Notes: a model not told the origin generated them from the sequence alone. DNA of 55,041 nt from Rhodospirillaceae bacterium (GCA_004297485.1 SCTM01000094.1:1-55041), one strand, 5' to 3'. Numbered from the stretch's first letter, positions 1 to 8,752 are shown. Numbers and translations: made by a program.

Positions 1-130
1 AGCCGAGCGAGAAGAGTTGCTCGTATTTGTATTGTGCCCAGCTGCCGGGATGGGTCGGCAACAGAGATATCGACGCGTGTGCGTCGGTCTTGGCAGTGCC
101 GCGTGCTTCAGATTGTAGTGTGATGTTCAT
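1..130 (-). CDS. Partial LuxE/PaaK-like adenylating enzyme, N-terminus only
   Basis: Only the first 43 codons are inside the window; the gene runs leftward off the edge. The translation starts MNITLQSEARGTAK and continues through SLLPTHPGSWAQYKYEQLF, which matches the N-terminus of the next gene (178-1617) almost residue for residue, so the two are tandem paralogues. The ATG at 130 is preceded by a strong GGAGGGGA ribosome binding site. The 47-base gap to the upstream gene suggests one transcript. By analogy it activates a carboxylic acid with ATP. The catalytic part is not visible, so this rests on the paralogue. Confidence 0.8.
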   Translation of the reverse strand, partial: MNITLQSEARGTAKTDAHASISLLPTHPGSWAQYKYEQLFSLG

Positions 131-177
131 GACTGTTCCCCTCCACCGGATATTTGATCAGGCGGTGTGCTTTCCGC

Positions 178-1617
178 CTATACCTGCATCACGTAATCCA
201 TGAACTCATTGTAGGCCTGCTGCGATCCGGCGCAGGTGATCTTGTCATCTCCGCCTTCCATTTCAGCGAAGCGGGTGATGGTGGTCTCGATGCGGGGGCC
301 TTTCCAGCCGCAGGCGCAATTTTCGTCCCAATGCATCGTGACCTGATCGCCGGAAATAAATCCGCCCCAATAGGTCTCCGCCAGAAGGTCGAACAGCGCC
401 AACCGGCCGGTCTGGATGCCTTCACGCGGCAGTTCGCGCGCATCCTTGTCGAGCAGAATCGGAATGATGAACGGCATGAAGTGGAAGAAGCCGTGTTCAC
501 ACATGGGTGCCGAGCCAACACATTCCGACATGCCGTACATGCTGCAGAACCGCTCGATACCGAAGAACTTCTTGATCTGATCTTTCCAATCCGGCGGGGC
601 GTCCTTGTAACCCTTCATGCCGCCGCCGGACATGATGATGGAATTGGACGCGAACGAACACTTAAGCCCTTTCGCCTTGCCCGAGAGCGCTACACGCGTG
701 AGGTCGCCGAACGTACCGCCGACCTTTACGCGCCGGCCGCGATATTGGTCGATCAGCTTGGTGAACCACGCTTCCATGTCCTGCTCGCGGCGGCGGCCTT
801 GCGCGATCATCTCCTGACGCTTCTGCAGCAGCACCGGGTCAAGCGCGAGACGATCCAACTCGCCCTTGTCCTCGGCCGATTGCAAGCGACCGGCCAGCGA
901 CATCAGATCGGCGGAAAGCGGCGTCTGGTAAAGGGTGTGATACTCCTCCGGACCGCCGGCACCGGCGGTATTGAACATCCACATCATCTTCTGTCCCATT
1001 TGGTGACCGCCGCGGTAGCTTGGGACAAAGGTCGGCAGGAACTCTTTCGTAGGGTCGATGTCAGTGGCGGCCCGATATGCCTCGGTATAGGACGCGTTCC
1101 AGGACGGCCACTCGACGCGCGAGCGCGGAATGAAGCTGAGCTTGCCGGTGGTTCCCGTGGAATGACCGATCATCATTCCGTAATCCTGCAGCCGGTCAAG
1201 CCACCCATCCAACGTCTTGAGTCCGCTCAGATCCATCTTCAGCAAATTATGTAGCGTAAGACGGTTGAGCCAGGATGTGAGCTTGGGGAAGTCGCGGGAC
1301 TCAATGAGGGTGAGCGGATAGCTCTTGTAGACCCGGTGATCGAAAAACAACGGCAGCGCATCGCTGATGCTGTCGATCCGCGTGACCCCTTGTTTCTTTG
1401 CCAACCGTTCCAAGGCAGCAACGCCATCCTTCATTTGGCTGAAACGATGCTGCAATGCCGCAAGCTGCACTTCCTCAAGATCCTTCCAACCGAGCTGGAA
1501 GAGTCGTTCGTGCTTGTACTGCGCCCAGCCACCGGGATGGGTCGGCAGCAGAGACACCGACGCGTGCGCGTCTGCCTTGGCCGCGCCCCGTGTTTCCGAT
1601 TTCAACGCGACGTTCAT
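178..1617 (-). CDS. LuxE/PaaK-like acyl-adenylating enzyme (ANL superfamily)
   Basis: A 479-residue protein of the phenylacetate-CoA ligase / acyl-protein synthetase type. The AMP-binding P-loop is visible as GHSTGTTGKLSFIPRS near residue 150, and the second adenylate-forming motif as YGMSECVGSAP near residue 360. Known members form an acyl-adenylate from a carboxylic acid and pass the acyl group to CoA or a protein thiol. No C-terminal CoA-ligase lid domain of normal size is evident, so the acceptor is uncertain. It is followed 47 bases downstream by a near-copy and is divergent from Rieske oxygenase A. I infer activation of a pathway carboxylate. Confidence 0.8.
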   Translation of the reverse strand: MNVALKSETRGAAKADAHASVSLLPTHPGGWAQYKHERLFQLGWKDLEEVQLAALQHRFSQMKDGVAALERLAKKQGVTRIDSISDALPLFFDHRVYKSYPLTLIESRDFPKLTSWLNRLTLHNLLKMDLSGLKTLDGWLDRLQDYGMMIGHSTGTTGKLSFIPRSRVEWPSWNASYTEAYRAATDIDPTKEFLPTFVPSYRGGHQMGQKMMWMFNTAGAGGPEEYHTLYQTPLSADLMSLAGRLQSAEDKGELDRLALDPVLLQKRQEMIAQGRRREQDMEAWFTKLIDQYRGRRVKVGGTFGDLTRVALSGKAKGLKCSFASNSIIMSGGGMKGYKDAPPDWKDQIKKFFGIERFCSMYGMSECVGSAPMCEHGFFHFMPFIIPILLDKDARELPREGIQTGRLALFDLLAETYWGGFISGDQVTMHWDENCACGWKGPRIETTITRFAEMEGGDDKITCAGSQQAYNEFMDYVMQV

Positions 1618-1745
1618 GGCTATTTTTCTCCCGGGTTGCTGCGGCAGCCAATCAGGCGTGCTCCGATCGGGCGAAAGCTTCCTGCAACTTCGTATTTAAG
1701 GGCAATCGCCGCGCTTTAGATTGGAGCAGCTGGCCTTATAATAAC

Positions 1746-1793
1746 GCATCTGCCTTACTTAACAATAAGGCATCTGCCTCATTGAACAAGGGG
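1746..1793. promoter_or_regulatory. Tandem 24-base direct repeat with internal dyad, candidate operator
   Basis: The divergent gap 1618-2128 holds two adjacent imperfect copies of a 24-base unit starting GCATCTGCCT (1746 and 1770). Inside lies a perfect inverted repeat, TGCCTTA-N8-TAAGGCA (1751-1772), the size of a TetR- or MarR-type operator. It lies about 130 bases upstream of the adenylating enzyme start, in a local AT-rich patch. No regulator gene is adjacent in the window. The rest of this gap shows no convincing gene. Confidence 0.45.
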
Positions 1794-2128
1794 AAATTAC
1801 GTCCCGCGCTTCCCACTGATATCGATACATTTTTGGGTCCATCTGACGGCGTTTCACGGAAATGACGCCCATCCCGTTCATCGGTAGGTGGGACGATGTT
1901 TTTGATCTCAGTCAAAGAACCGCGACGCGTTTCCCACTATTCCATGCAGTAGGCCATACGGTCCCGGCCGTTTCGAGAATGCCGGGAGGGATAGGATGCG
2001 CACCACAATGAATGGCAATCATCTCGCCGAAGTTGCAACCCGCGCGGAAGCCCTCGCGCGTATCCGCGCTGTGCGAAGCGCGGCATGCTTTTACAAATGC
2101 CACAGAATGAAAACAGATGAGGTGCCTG

Positions 2129-3529
2129 ATGCTTGATGCAACAGAGCGGGCAATGGGCAATGTGCCCTTCCGCGTGACCGACCCCGAATGTATTCCCGCG
2201 CAGCGTTACTACGACGAGGAATTCTACAAGCTGGAATGCGAGAAGCTGTGGCCGCATGTTTGGCAGATGGCCTGCCGGCTAGAGCAGATTCCCAATGTGG
2301 GCGACTGGGTGGAATACACCAACGTCGGCAAGTCGGTGATCGTTGTGCGCACGAAGGACGGGGTAAAGGCCTTCCACAATGCCTGCCGCCATCGCGGCGT
2401 GCAGCTCACCAGCGGCAACCACGGAAATTGCAAGGTACGGGGTTTCATCTGCCCGTTCCACGGCTGGCGCTGGAACATGGACGGCCAGAACACCTTCGTC
2501 TATGGGCGCCACCTGTTCAGCGAGAAGCTGCTGGACGAGGCCGCACTTGCCCTAAGGACGTGCCGGGTAGAGCTGTGGGGCGGCTGCGCCTTCATCAATT
2601 TCGATGATAACGCGCCTTCCTTCCGCGAATGCATCGGGCCAGTAGCCGACCGGCTCGACGCCCACGCCGTCGGCAAGCTGCGCGCCGAATGGTGGTATGC
2701 CACCGTCCTGCCGGCCAATTGGAAGATCGCGATGGAGGCCTTCATGGAAGGCTACCACGTTATGAAAACCCATCCGCAGCTGCATGCCGCCATAGGTACG
2801 CTGTATAATTCGAGGTACGGGGTCGACACGGGCGAGGTCGGTCAACCGGCCAGCCGGAACATGAGCGTGCGCGACAATGTCGAAGCGCAGCTCAAGCATT
2901 TTGAGTTGGTCAGCGAGGGCATGGCCGGCATGGTGCATGCCAAGGAGGTCGAGATCGCGCGTCAGCTCCTCGATGTTGATCTGCCGGAAGACCCCATGCA
3001 GGCGGTGCCCACGTGGTATGGGATCGTCCAAGACCAGATCACCAAGCGACTGGGTGCGAAGGGCGAGCCGGTGCCGGACCTGAACGCTGTCGCGGTCTCG
3101 GACCCGGTCGAAGCGGTGGAATTCCTCTTCCCCCACTATTTTCTGTTGCCGATCTTCTCGAGTATGTCGTCGTACCGTATCCGGCCCCTCGGCCCGGAAA
3201 GCTGCTTGTTCGAGATCTGGTCGCTTACGCTCTTCCCCGAGGGTCACGAGCCGCCGCCGCCGATGGAGCCGGTTGTCCTGCCCTACGACAGCCAGGACTT
3301 TCCGCCGATCCCGCGGCAGGACTATTCGAACATCCCGCTCCAGCAGAAGGGCCTGCACGCCGAAGGCTTCGAATTCATGCGCCTGTCAAAGGACAGGGAG
3401 GGCCTGATCAGCAATTACCAGCGGATCATTGATGGTTATCTTGCGGGCGTTGCGCCTGAAAAGCTGGCCAAGGCCAACAACCTGCTCGGCGGCAATTTCG
3501 ACGGACAGATCGCCGATCTCGGCTTGTGA
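2129..3529 (+). CDS. Rieske-type oxygenase alpha subunit A
   Basis: A 466-residue Rieske non-haem iron oxygenase large subunit. The [2Fe-2S] ligands are Cys86, His88, Cys108 and His111 in CRHRG...CPFHGW. The mononuclear iron motif is EAFMEGYHVMKTH, giving His210 and His215, with Glu207 where classical dioxygenases have the bridging Asp. Family members hydroxylate or demethylate aromatic, alicyclic or amine substrates using an external reductase. I chose ATG 2129 because GATGAGGTG sits just before it; an in-frame ATG at 2117 adds four residues but has a poor ribosome binding site. No beta subunit or electron-transfer gene is nearby. Substrate unknown. Confidence 0.88.
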   Translation: MLDATERAMGNVPFRVTDPECIPAQRYYDEEFYKLECEKLWPHVWQMACRLEQIPNVGDWVEYTNVGKSVIVVRTKDGVKAFHNACRHRGVQLTSGNHGNCKVRGFICPFHGWRWNMDGQNTFVYGRHLFSEKLLDEAALALRTCRVELWGGCAFINFDDNAPSFRECIGPVADRLDAHAVGKLRAEWWYATVLPANWKIAMEAFMEGYHVMKTHPQLHAAIGTLYNSRYGVDTGEVGQPASRNMSVRDNVEAQLKHFELVSEGMAGMVHAKEVEIARQLLDVDLPEDPMQAVPTWYGIVQDQITKRLGAKGEPVPDLNAVAVSDPVEAVEFLFPHYFLLPIFSSMSSYRIRPLGPESCLFEIWSLTLFPEGHEPPPPMEPVVLPYDSQDFPPIPRQDYSNIPLQQKGLHAEGFEFMRLSKDREGLISNYQRIIDGYLAGVAPEKLAKANNLLGGNFDGQIADLGL

Positions 3530-3535
3530 AGCAGA

Positions 3536-3576
3536 TTTGACAATCGCCGCCGCTGGACGGCGCAGCGATTGTCAAA
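3536..3576. terminator. Strong hairpin, probable terminator between convergent genes
   Basis: A perfect 12-base inverted repeat, TTTGACAATCGC (3536-3547) and GCGATTGTCAAA (3565-3576), encloses a further CGCCG/CGGCG stem (3548-3552 and 3558-3562). It starts 7 bases after the Rieske A stop codon. There is no clear U-tract, but the ends are T/A rich on both strands, so it could stop transcription from either side. The convergent gene pair (Rieske A and the MaoC dehydratase) fits this role. Confidence 0.6.
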
Positions 3577-3603
3577 CCCGAAGCTCCATGAGATTCAATA
3601 GTT

Positions 3604-3683
3604 TCTGAGTGGTCCTTGGATTCTAACACTCGCGAGACAACCCCGGAGAACCGGGATGCGAATGTTAGAATCGAACCACTGAG
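3604..3683. repeat. MITE/REP-like nested inverted repeat
   Basis: About 80 bases with imperfect terminal inverted repeats: AGTGGT...GATTCTAACA on the left (3608-3628) and TGTTAGAATC...ACCACT on the right (3663-3680). The interior contains the palindrome CTCGCGAG (3629-3636) and a CCCGG/CCGGG hairpin (3642-3655). The whole element could fold into one long stem. It sits alone between two convergent genes, with no ORF inside. This could be a miniature transposable or REP-type element, or a second terminator. I see no second copy in the window. Confidence 0.5.
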
Positions 3684-3715
3684 ATATCGCCGATAGTTCT
3701 GACGATACTGGGACC

Positions 3716-4921
3716 TTAGATCGGCACTTCCACCTCGGCGGTGCCGCTGACGCTCACAACACCATCTTGGTTGGTCAGTACGACCTTGATGCTCACAAGC
3801 GCCCCGCCCCACGGCGACTCTGCCTGCTTCGCCGTGACTTCGCCGTCCACATAGGTAACGTCGCCTTCAAACACCGGCGTGCGGAACGACATATTCGAGT
3901 GCCGGACCATACCGTCGTGACCGGCCCAGTAGGCGAGATAGTCGATGGGCCAGGCTCCCATCGACGTGCCATAGCCGTAGGCGCGTGGAAGTCCGAGTTC
4001 CGCGCCCGCGGAAGTATTGGTGTGGCCGGAAGCCGGCCCCGAATACAAACCGTCAATCGCGCGCGGATCAATCTCACCTTCCTTATAGTCCGGGATGATC
4101 GTCCAGCCGGCATCCTGATTAATCCACGGGTCCTTCATGCCCGGTACGCCAACCCACTTGTAAGCGCCCCACGTGGTGAACGGGAATGCGCGCCATTCAC
4201 TGGCAAACGACTGGATTGTATGTGGACCAATCGCGCGGCGCGGCAGCTTGTCGCCGACTTTGATTTCATCGAAATGCGGCGAAACGCCTTTCCGGCCGGA
4301 GAGAATCCAATCGCGACGAATCTTCGCGATCTTCTTCAACTCCTCGGGCGTCCAGACTGGAGCCTTGGTCGGGTTTTTCTCGTACATCTTCCGCTTCTCG
4401 GCCTCGGCGACCAGATAGCGGACCGATGTCGCCCGTTCCTTGGCAACGATGGTGCCATGCTGAGTCCGATGAATGGTGTCGCCACGGGTAATCAGTGACG
4501 GACCGGCGAACTTGGTATCCACCTCTTTGTAGTCGTGGAACCGCCGGTCCTGGAACAGCTGGTCGCCCGGACGAATCCGGTGTCCGTAAAACCACCACTC
4601 CTCACCGCCGAACAGCATGTGCGAATGCGGGATGCAGCCGACGAGCGAAGGCGCAACTCCGTCACCAAAATCCAGGCAGACGCACATCGATTGCGGCGCC
4701 ACGATGCCGCCGAATTTGGAATTGCGGGCAAATTCTTCATCCCAATGGATGGGATTGGGATAATCCAATCCCATCACCCAGCGGCGAATATCCAACCCCG
4801 TGCACGGTTCCAAAAGCTGGCCGCCGCCGACGGGTTTTCCGACCCGATGCGTTATGTCACTTAGGTCAAGCTTCACTTGATTTTGCTCTGCATCACGCTT
4901 TGACACGAGTTCATCTCCCAT
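3716..4921 (-). CDS. MaoC-like dehydratase with two hotdog domains
   Basis: A 401-residue protein of the MaoC / FAS1-like dehydratase type. The N-terminal part (about residues 10-180) has the first hotdog (NPIHWDEEFARNSKFGG, GEEWWFYGHRIRPGD). The C-terminal part (about 215-400) holds a second one (VGDKLPRRAIGPHTI, MSFRTPVFEGDVTYVDG). Such proteins hydrate or dehydrate enoyl/3-hydroxyacyl-CoA in beta-oxidation of bulky acids. The canonical D-x-N-P-x-H hydratase motif is only partly kept as YPNPIHWD near residue 55. ATG 4921 starts a protein of normal length. It converges on Rieske oxygenase A and is probably monocistronic. Confidence 0.8.
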   Translation of the reverse strand: MGDELVSKRDAEQNQVKLDLSDITHRVGKPVGGGQLLEPCTGLDIRRWVMGLDYPNPIHWDEEFARNSKFGGIVAPQSMCVCLDFGDGVAPSLVGCIPHSHMLFGGEEWWFYGHRIRPGDQLFQDRRFHDYKEVDTKFAGPSLITRGDTIHRTQHGTIVAKERATSVRYLVAEAEKRKMYEKNPTKAPVWTPEELKKIAKIRRDWILSGRKGVSPHFDEIKVGDKLPRRAIGPHTIQSFASEWRAFPFTTWGAYKWVGVPGMKDPWINQDAGWTIIPDYKEGEIDPRAIDGLYSGPASGHTNTSAGAELGLPRAYGYGTSMGAWPIDYLAYWAGHDGMVRHSNMSFRTPVFEGDVTYVDGEVTAKQAESPWGGALVSIKVVLTNQDGVVSVSGTAEVEVPI

Positions 4922-5599
4922 GGAAATTCAACATAATCTCAGCAGCATTCTGGTGTGTTGTAATTTGTATCTTGAATTTTGGGCAGGTGCCTAGCGTAAT
5001 CTGGGCGCGAATATCGCCTTGAAGGCGGGGACTGGGCGATTGTGTGCGCAGTGTGGAACGGGAAATGCGCCGATGAATTTCCGGATAAGCAGAGGAAATG
5101 CATTGAATTTTCGCAAAAGCGACCGCGTTGTTGTAATGCAGCCCGCTGAAAGTCGCCGAAACACTGGAAGTGTGATTGCAATTTCCGACGCAAAGAAGCA
5201 GAGAATCGCCGGGGCGATGGCGGAGGCCGAAGCCATCACAAATGGGAACGATTCCTGCTGGATGAAGTTCTCCGAAGGCTTGGGGTCGCAGACGAGAACC
5301 TGCTGCACCGGGCCCCGGCGATCGTTGCGGAAATTTCGGTAATCCGGCGCAGGCATTGCGCAGGGCAAAGCGACGGCTCCGCGAAGCTCAGATCCCGCGC
5401 ACGGAAAGCATGCGTGAATTCGCGACAGCTTTTCAGACGCTCGTTTGTGCGACCGACGAACACGGGCAGAGGATTGGCGCTATGGCGTCTTCACCATTTG
5501 TTGCGACTGTTGACTCGGGCCGTTAGAAGGGCATAAGGGCAATAATCCAATGGACGAAGGGTTCCTTCCCGCATTGGGGTGGGAGGGGTAAATGCACAA
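4922..5599. other. Gene-poor stretch between MaoC dehydratase and SDR
   Basis: About 680 bases upstream of two divergent genes. ORFs here are short, lack ribosome binding sites and show no family signature. The MaoC promoter must lie in the AT-richer part near 4925-4990, but I cannot define boxes. The only coding hint is a possible flavin-reductase fragment at 5410-5526, listed separately. Confidence 0.6.
5410..5526 (+). pseudogene. Possible flavin reductase-like fragment
   Basis: A 38-codon ORF reads MREFATAFQTLVCATDEHG and continues QRIGAMASSPFVATVDSG before a stop. The pattern, a helix, then LVCATDE-G, then G-MASSPF-ATVD, resembles the N-terminal strand pair of flavin reductase-like (HpaC-type) proteins, which are normally 160-190 residues. 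It has no good ribosome binding site and ends abruptly, so it would be a decayed remnant. The similarity is judged by eye and is weak; chance is a serious alternative. Confidence 0.22.
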
Positions 5600-6376
5600 A
5601 TGGGAATGGAGAAGAATATGGCTGGAGTTCTCGCGGGCCGTGTTGCGTTGGTGACTGGAGCTTCGGCCGGGATTGGCGTAGCCGTTGCTATCGCGCTGGC
5701 GGAGGCCGGCGCCAGTGTCGCCGTGGCCGCGCGTCGCGCGGATCGCCTCACGGCATTGGTAAAGAAGATCGAGGCGGCCGGTGGCAAGGCCCTCGCGGTC
5801 CCAGGTGATGTCACCGACGAGAAGGCTGCGCGGGGCATGGTCGCCGATACGGTGAAGCACTTCGGACGTCTCGACATCCTGGTCAACAATGCCGGCGTTA
5901 TCCAGTTGGCGACTGTGGAAAACGCCAACATCGCGGAATGGAAACAGGTGATCGACCTCAACCTGATGGCCGCGCTTTACACCTGCACAGCGGCGATCCC
6001 GCATATGAAGGCCCATGGCGGTGGCGACATCGTCAACGTTTCTTCCATGGCTAGCCGCCGCACCAGCGCGATGTATAATTCCTATTCGACCAGTAAACAT
6101 GCCTTGAATGCGATGACCGACGGTATGCGCCAGGAGCTCGGTCTGGCCGGCATACGGGTCAGCATTGTCGAACCCGGTGCGACAGACACGGAAGTCGCGG
6201 AGCAGATGACCGATCCGCAGCACCAGGAATGGATGCGCAAGCATACGAGTAAGGACGGTGCCATGAAGCCGGAGGACGTGGCGGCGGCGATCTTGCTGGT
6301 CGTATCCTTGCCTGCGCGCACCAACATCTCCGAGCTGTCGATTCGTCCCACAATCGACGTCGGACCTTCGCGGTAA
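5600..6376 (+). CDS. SDR family NAD(P)-dependent oxidoreductase
   Basis: A classical short-chain dehydrogenase of about 258 residues. The dinucleotide-binding motif TGASAGIG, the NNAG motif, the catalytic serine in NVSSMAS and the YSTSK Tyr/Lys pair are all present. Such enzymes interconvert alcohols and ketones, here plausibly a 3-hydroxyacyl-CoA or ring hydroxyl. ATG 5600 follows GGAGGGG at 11 bases; ATG 5618 just after GGAGAAG is an equally possible start. A longer GTG start at 5579 is unlikely. The next gene converges, so it is probably transcribed alone. Substrate not predictable. Confidence 0.88.
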   Translation: MGMEKNMAGVLAGRVALVTGASAGIGVAVAIALAEAGASVAVAARRADRLTALVKKIEAAGGKALAVPGDVTDEKAARGMVADTVKHFGRLDILVNNAGVIQLATVENANIAEWKQVIDLNLMAALYTCTAAIPHMKAHGGGDIVNVSSMASRRTSAMYNSYSTSKHALNAMTDGMRQELGLAGIRVSIVEPGATDTEVAEQMTDPQHQEWMRKHTSKDGAMKPEDVAAAILLVVSLPARTNISELSIRPTIDVGPSR

Positions 6377-6422
6377 GCGTCACTCCCTCATGTACCGGCG
6401 CTCCATGCTCGAGGCGCGTCGG

Positions 6423-7643
6423 TTATGACCGCGGCATCTTCAGCACTTTTTCCGCCAAGACATTTCGCATGATCTCGTTGCTGCCCCCAGCGATGGTGCC
6501 GGCGAACGAGCCTATGTAAATATTCATCGGGTCACTTGTCATCTCGTCAAAGCTTTGCGTGTGAAATTGTCCGCCAAGCCCTTTCGTGCGCAGCATGAAA
6601 TCGCCGATCTTCTTTCTGAGCGTAGTACTGATGATCTTGACGTAAATCACGGTTTCGAAGGCGGACGGCGCGTTCGCCTCGTTTTCCCGCAGCAGGCGGC
6701 GCAGTAACTGGCGGCATCCCTGCATCTCGGCGAACAGGCGTACGAATTCGCGCGTCATTTCGGAATCCCTCAGCCAATCCGCGGCGTTGCGAAGCGCGTC
6801 GGCGTAGAACTCTTCCATAACGTAACGCAGGCGTTCACCCGACTCGAACACGAGAATGCCGCGCTCCGCCGAAAGGGTGGATTGAGCGACCGTCCATCCT
6901 TCATTTTCTTTTCCGACACGATTTTCGACAGGGATACGAACATCAGTCAGAAAAACCTCGGCAAATCCCGCCCCCCCATTTGCTTGGCGTAGCGGACGAA
7001 CCTCAACGCCCTTCGACTTCATGTCCATAATGAAATAGGTGATGCCGGCTTGCTTCTTTACGTTCGGATCGGTGCGTGTCAGCAGGATGCAGTATTCCGC
7101 AAACATTGAATAGGATGACCATATTTTCTGGCCATTGATGATATAGCTGTCGCCGTCGCGAACCGCGCGAGTGCGCAATGAGGCGAGATCGGAACCCGCG
7201 CCCGGTTCCGAAAAACCCTGGCACCAGACCACCCCTTTCGCGACACCGGGAAGATAGCGAGTTTTCTGCTCCTCCGTGCCCCATCTGATCAGCGTTGCGG
7301 GAACGTGATTAAGCGAGACCGTGAATAACGACATGACAGGCGCACCGGCACGTGCCATTTCCTCGGCGAGGATAATCTGATTTTTCAAGCTGAGGTCGGC
7401 GCCGCCATAGGCTTCGGGCCAGTGTGGCGTGCCGAGGCCGACCTTGTTCCGTTCGGCCATCCACCACTGCTGCCGATCATAAAAAATGTCGCCAGCGCGT
7501 CCGGAGAAAACCGTTCTATCTGCTTTAACCGTTGCTTCTACCCAAGAACGGACGGCCGTGCGGAACAAGGCCGGATCGGCGGCCTTCTCCAGGACATCGC
7601 TCCGAGCAGGCGACATCGCCGCACCTTTCATCTTACCCAACAT
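6423..7643 (-). CDS. Acyl-CoA dehydrogenase, subunit of a paired enzyme
   Basis: A 406-residue acyl-CoA dehydrogenase. The FAD/substrate region WCQGFSEPGAGSDLASL and INGQKIWSSYS is typical, as is the C-terminal GSNEIMRNVLAEKVLKMPRS. It catalyses alpha,beta-dehydrogenation of an acyl-CoA with FAD. Its ATG overlaps the stop of the upstream acyl-CoA dehydrogenase (TAATG), so the two are translationally coupled. Coupled unlike ACAD genes are known to form heterotetramers in steroid side-chain degradation (ChsE1-ChsE2 type); I infer a similar complex here, acting on a bulky acyl-CoA. Confidence 0.88.
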   Translation of the reverse strand: MLGKMKGAAMSPARSDVLEKAADPALFRTAVRSWVEATVKADRTVFSGRAGDIFYDRQQWWMAERNKVGLGTPHWPEAYGGADLSLKNQIILAEEMARAGAPVMSLFTVSLNHVPATLIRWGTEEQKTRYLPGVAKGVVWCQGFSEPGAGSDLASLRTRAVRDGDSYIINGQKIWSSYSMFAEYCILLTRTDPNVKKQAGITYFIMDMKSKGVEVRPLRQANGGAGFAEVFLTDVRIPVENRVGKENEGWTVAQSTLSAERGILVFESGERLRYVMEEFYADALRNAADWLRDSEMTREFVRLFAEMQGCRQLLRRLLRENEANAPSAFETVIYVKIISTTLRKKIGDFMLRTKGLGGQFHTQSFDEMTSDPMNIYIGSFAGTIAGGSNEIMRNVLAEKVLKMPRS

Positions 7644-8752
7644 TACGCAGCAAACTCCGCGGTTGTGATTCCAGCCAGGGTCGCTTCGGTCAGTTGGCCC
7701 GCCGCCAAGTCACGTAGCGCGCGGTTGTCGCCGGCAAGCTGGCGGTTGAGCAATGCGCGCTTTAGGTAGATGTGACAGTCAAATTCCCAAGTGAATCCGA
7801 CTCCACCGTGCAGCTGCATGCAGTCGTCGGCGACGGAAAGATACGCCTCGCTAGCAGCAGCCTTTGCCAATGCCGCCCACATGCCGGCGCTGGCGACATC
7901 GCCATCGGCCGCGTCGATCGCGCACTCAAGTACTTGTTCCGCCTTGACAATGGCAACATAGAGGTCCGCTGCCCGATGTTTCAAAGCTTGAAGGCTCGCG
8001 AGCGGACGGCCGAACTGTTCTCGCAGTTTCAGATAGGCGACAGTCTGATCGGCGATCGCACGTGCACCGCCAACGCTATCGGATGCGACCGCCAACGCAA
8101 GATAGCACCTCAGAAGATCAACTGCCCGGCCGCGTGGATCGGGTATCACGGCGGCGGGCGCGACATTCCGGCATTTGACGCGGCCGATGCTGTTTGTCCG
8201 GTCCCAGAGTTCGATGCGGGCGAGATCGGCATCGCCCGCGCCGACCGGGACGAGCGCGAAACCCGCTTCGCCCTCATTGTTTACGGGCAAAATGGATAAG
8301 CGCGTCCGAGGATGGATGAGCAGTGTCTCTGATTCACCTGTGATGCGTCCGCCTTGCATCTTCATCGAAACGCCGCCGGGCGCTACGGGGATGCCGAGCG
8401 ATAAGGTTCCGGCCACAACCGCGCTTACAAATTGCTTCGCCACGTCGAGGGCCGTGCATTCCGATAACCATTGTGCTCCAACAAGGGTGGAACAAAATGG
8501 ACCTGGCGATACGTTTTGTCCCAGGGATCGAAAAAGCACATCCAGACCTCGAGGCCCCAGGCCAAGGCCCCCAAATTCTTCCGATACGCCAATGCCGAGC
8601 CAGCCCAGTTCCGTTGCCCGGTCCCATAATGTGAGATCGAGATCGTTTCCGCCGTCAAAATAGGCATGTACGCTGCGACGATCACATACCGTCGTCAGGA
8701 CCTCGCAAATATTTTCAGAGAATGTCACGAGGTCTTCATTGCAGGGCGTCAC
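7643..8752 (-). CDS. Acyl-CoA dehydrogenase, partner subunit
   Basis: A divergent acyl-CoA dehydrogenase of about 369 residues. N-terminal LGWLGIGVSEEFGGLGLG and C-terminal QLHGGVGFTWEFDCHIYLKR identify the fold; the central FAD region is poorly kept, as in the non-flavin half of heteromeric ACADs. The ORF extends to an ATG at 8848, but those extra 32 residues look non-coding and lack a ribosome binding site, so I prefer GTG 8752 behind a GGGAA. Its stop overlaps the next ACAD start. I infer the two form one enzyme. Confidence 0.82.
   Translation of the reverse strand: MTPCNEDLVTFSENICEVLTTVCDRRSVHAYFDGGNDLDLTLWDRATELGWLGIGVSEEFGGLGLGPRGLDVLFRSLGQNVSPGPFCSTLVGAQWLSECTALDVAKQFVSAVVAGTLSLGIPVAPGGVSMKMQGGRITGESETLLIHPRTRLSILPVNNEGEAGFALVPVGAGDADLARIELWDRTNSIGRVKCRNVAPAAVIPDPRGRAVDLLRCYLALAVASDSVGGARAIADQTVAYLKLREQFGRPLASLQALKHRAADLYVAIVKAEQVLECAIDAADGDVASAGMWAALAKAAASEAYLSVADDCMQLHGGVGFTWEFDCHIYLKRALLNRQLAGDNRALRDLAAGQLTEATLAGITTAEFAA

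Noticed and set aside
154-1254. Long rightward ORF opposite the adenylating enzyme
   Set aside because: Arg/His/Ala-rich translation without a family signature, fully antisense to a gene with clear ANL motifs.
2552-3358. 268-codon leftward ORF inside Rieske A
   Set aside because: Mirror of the Rieske gene; no ribosome binding site and low-complexity composition.
3767-4498. 243-codon rightward ORF over the MaoC gene
   Set aside because: Antisense shadow of a gene with two recognisable hotdog domains.
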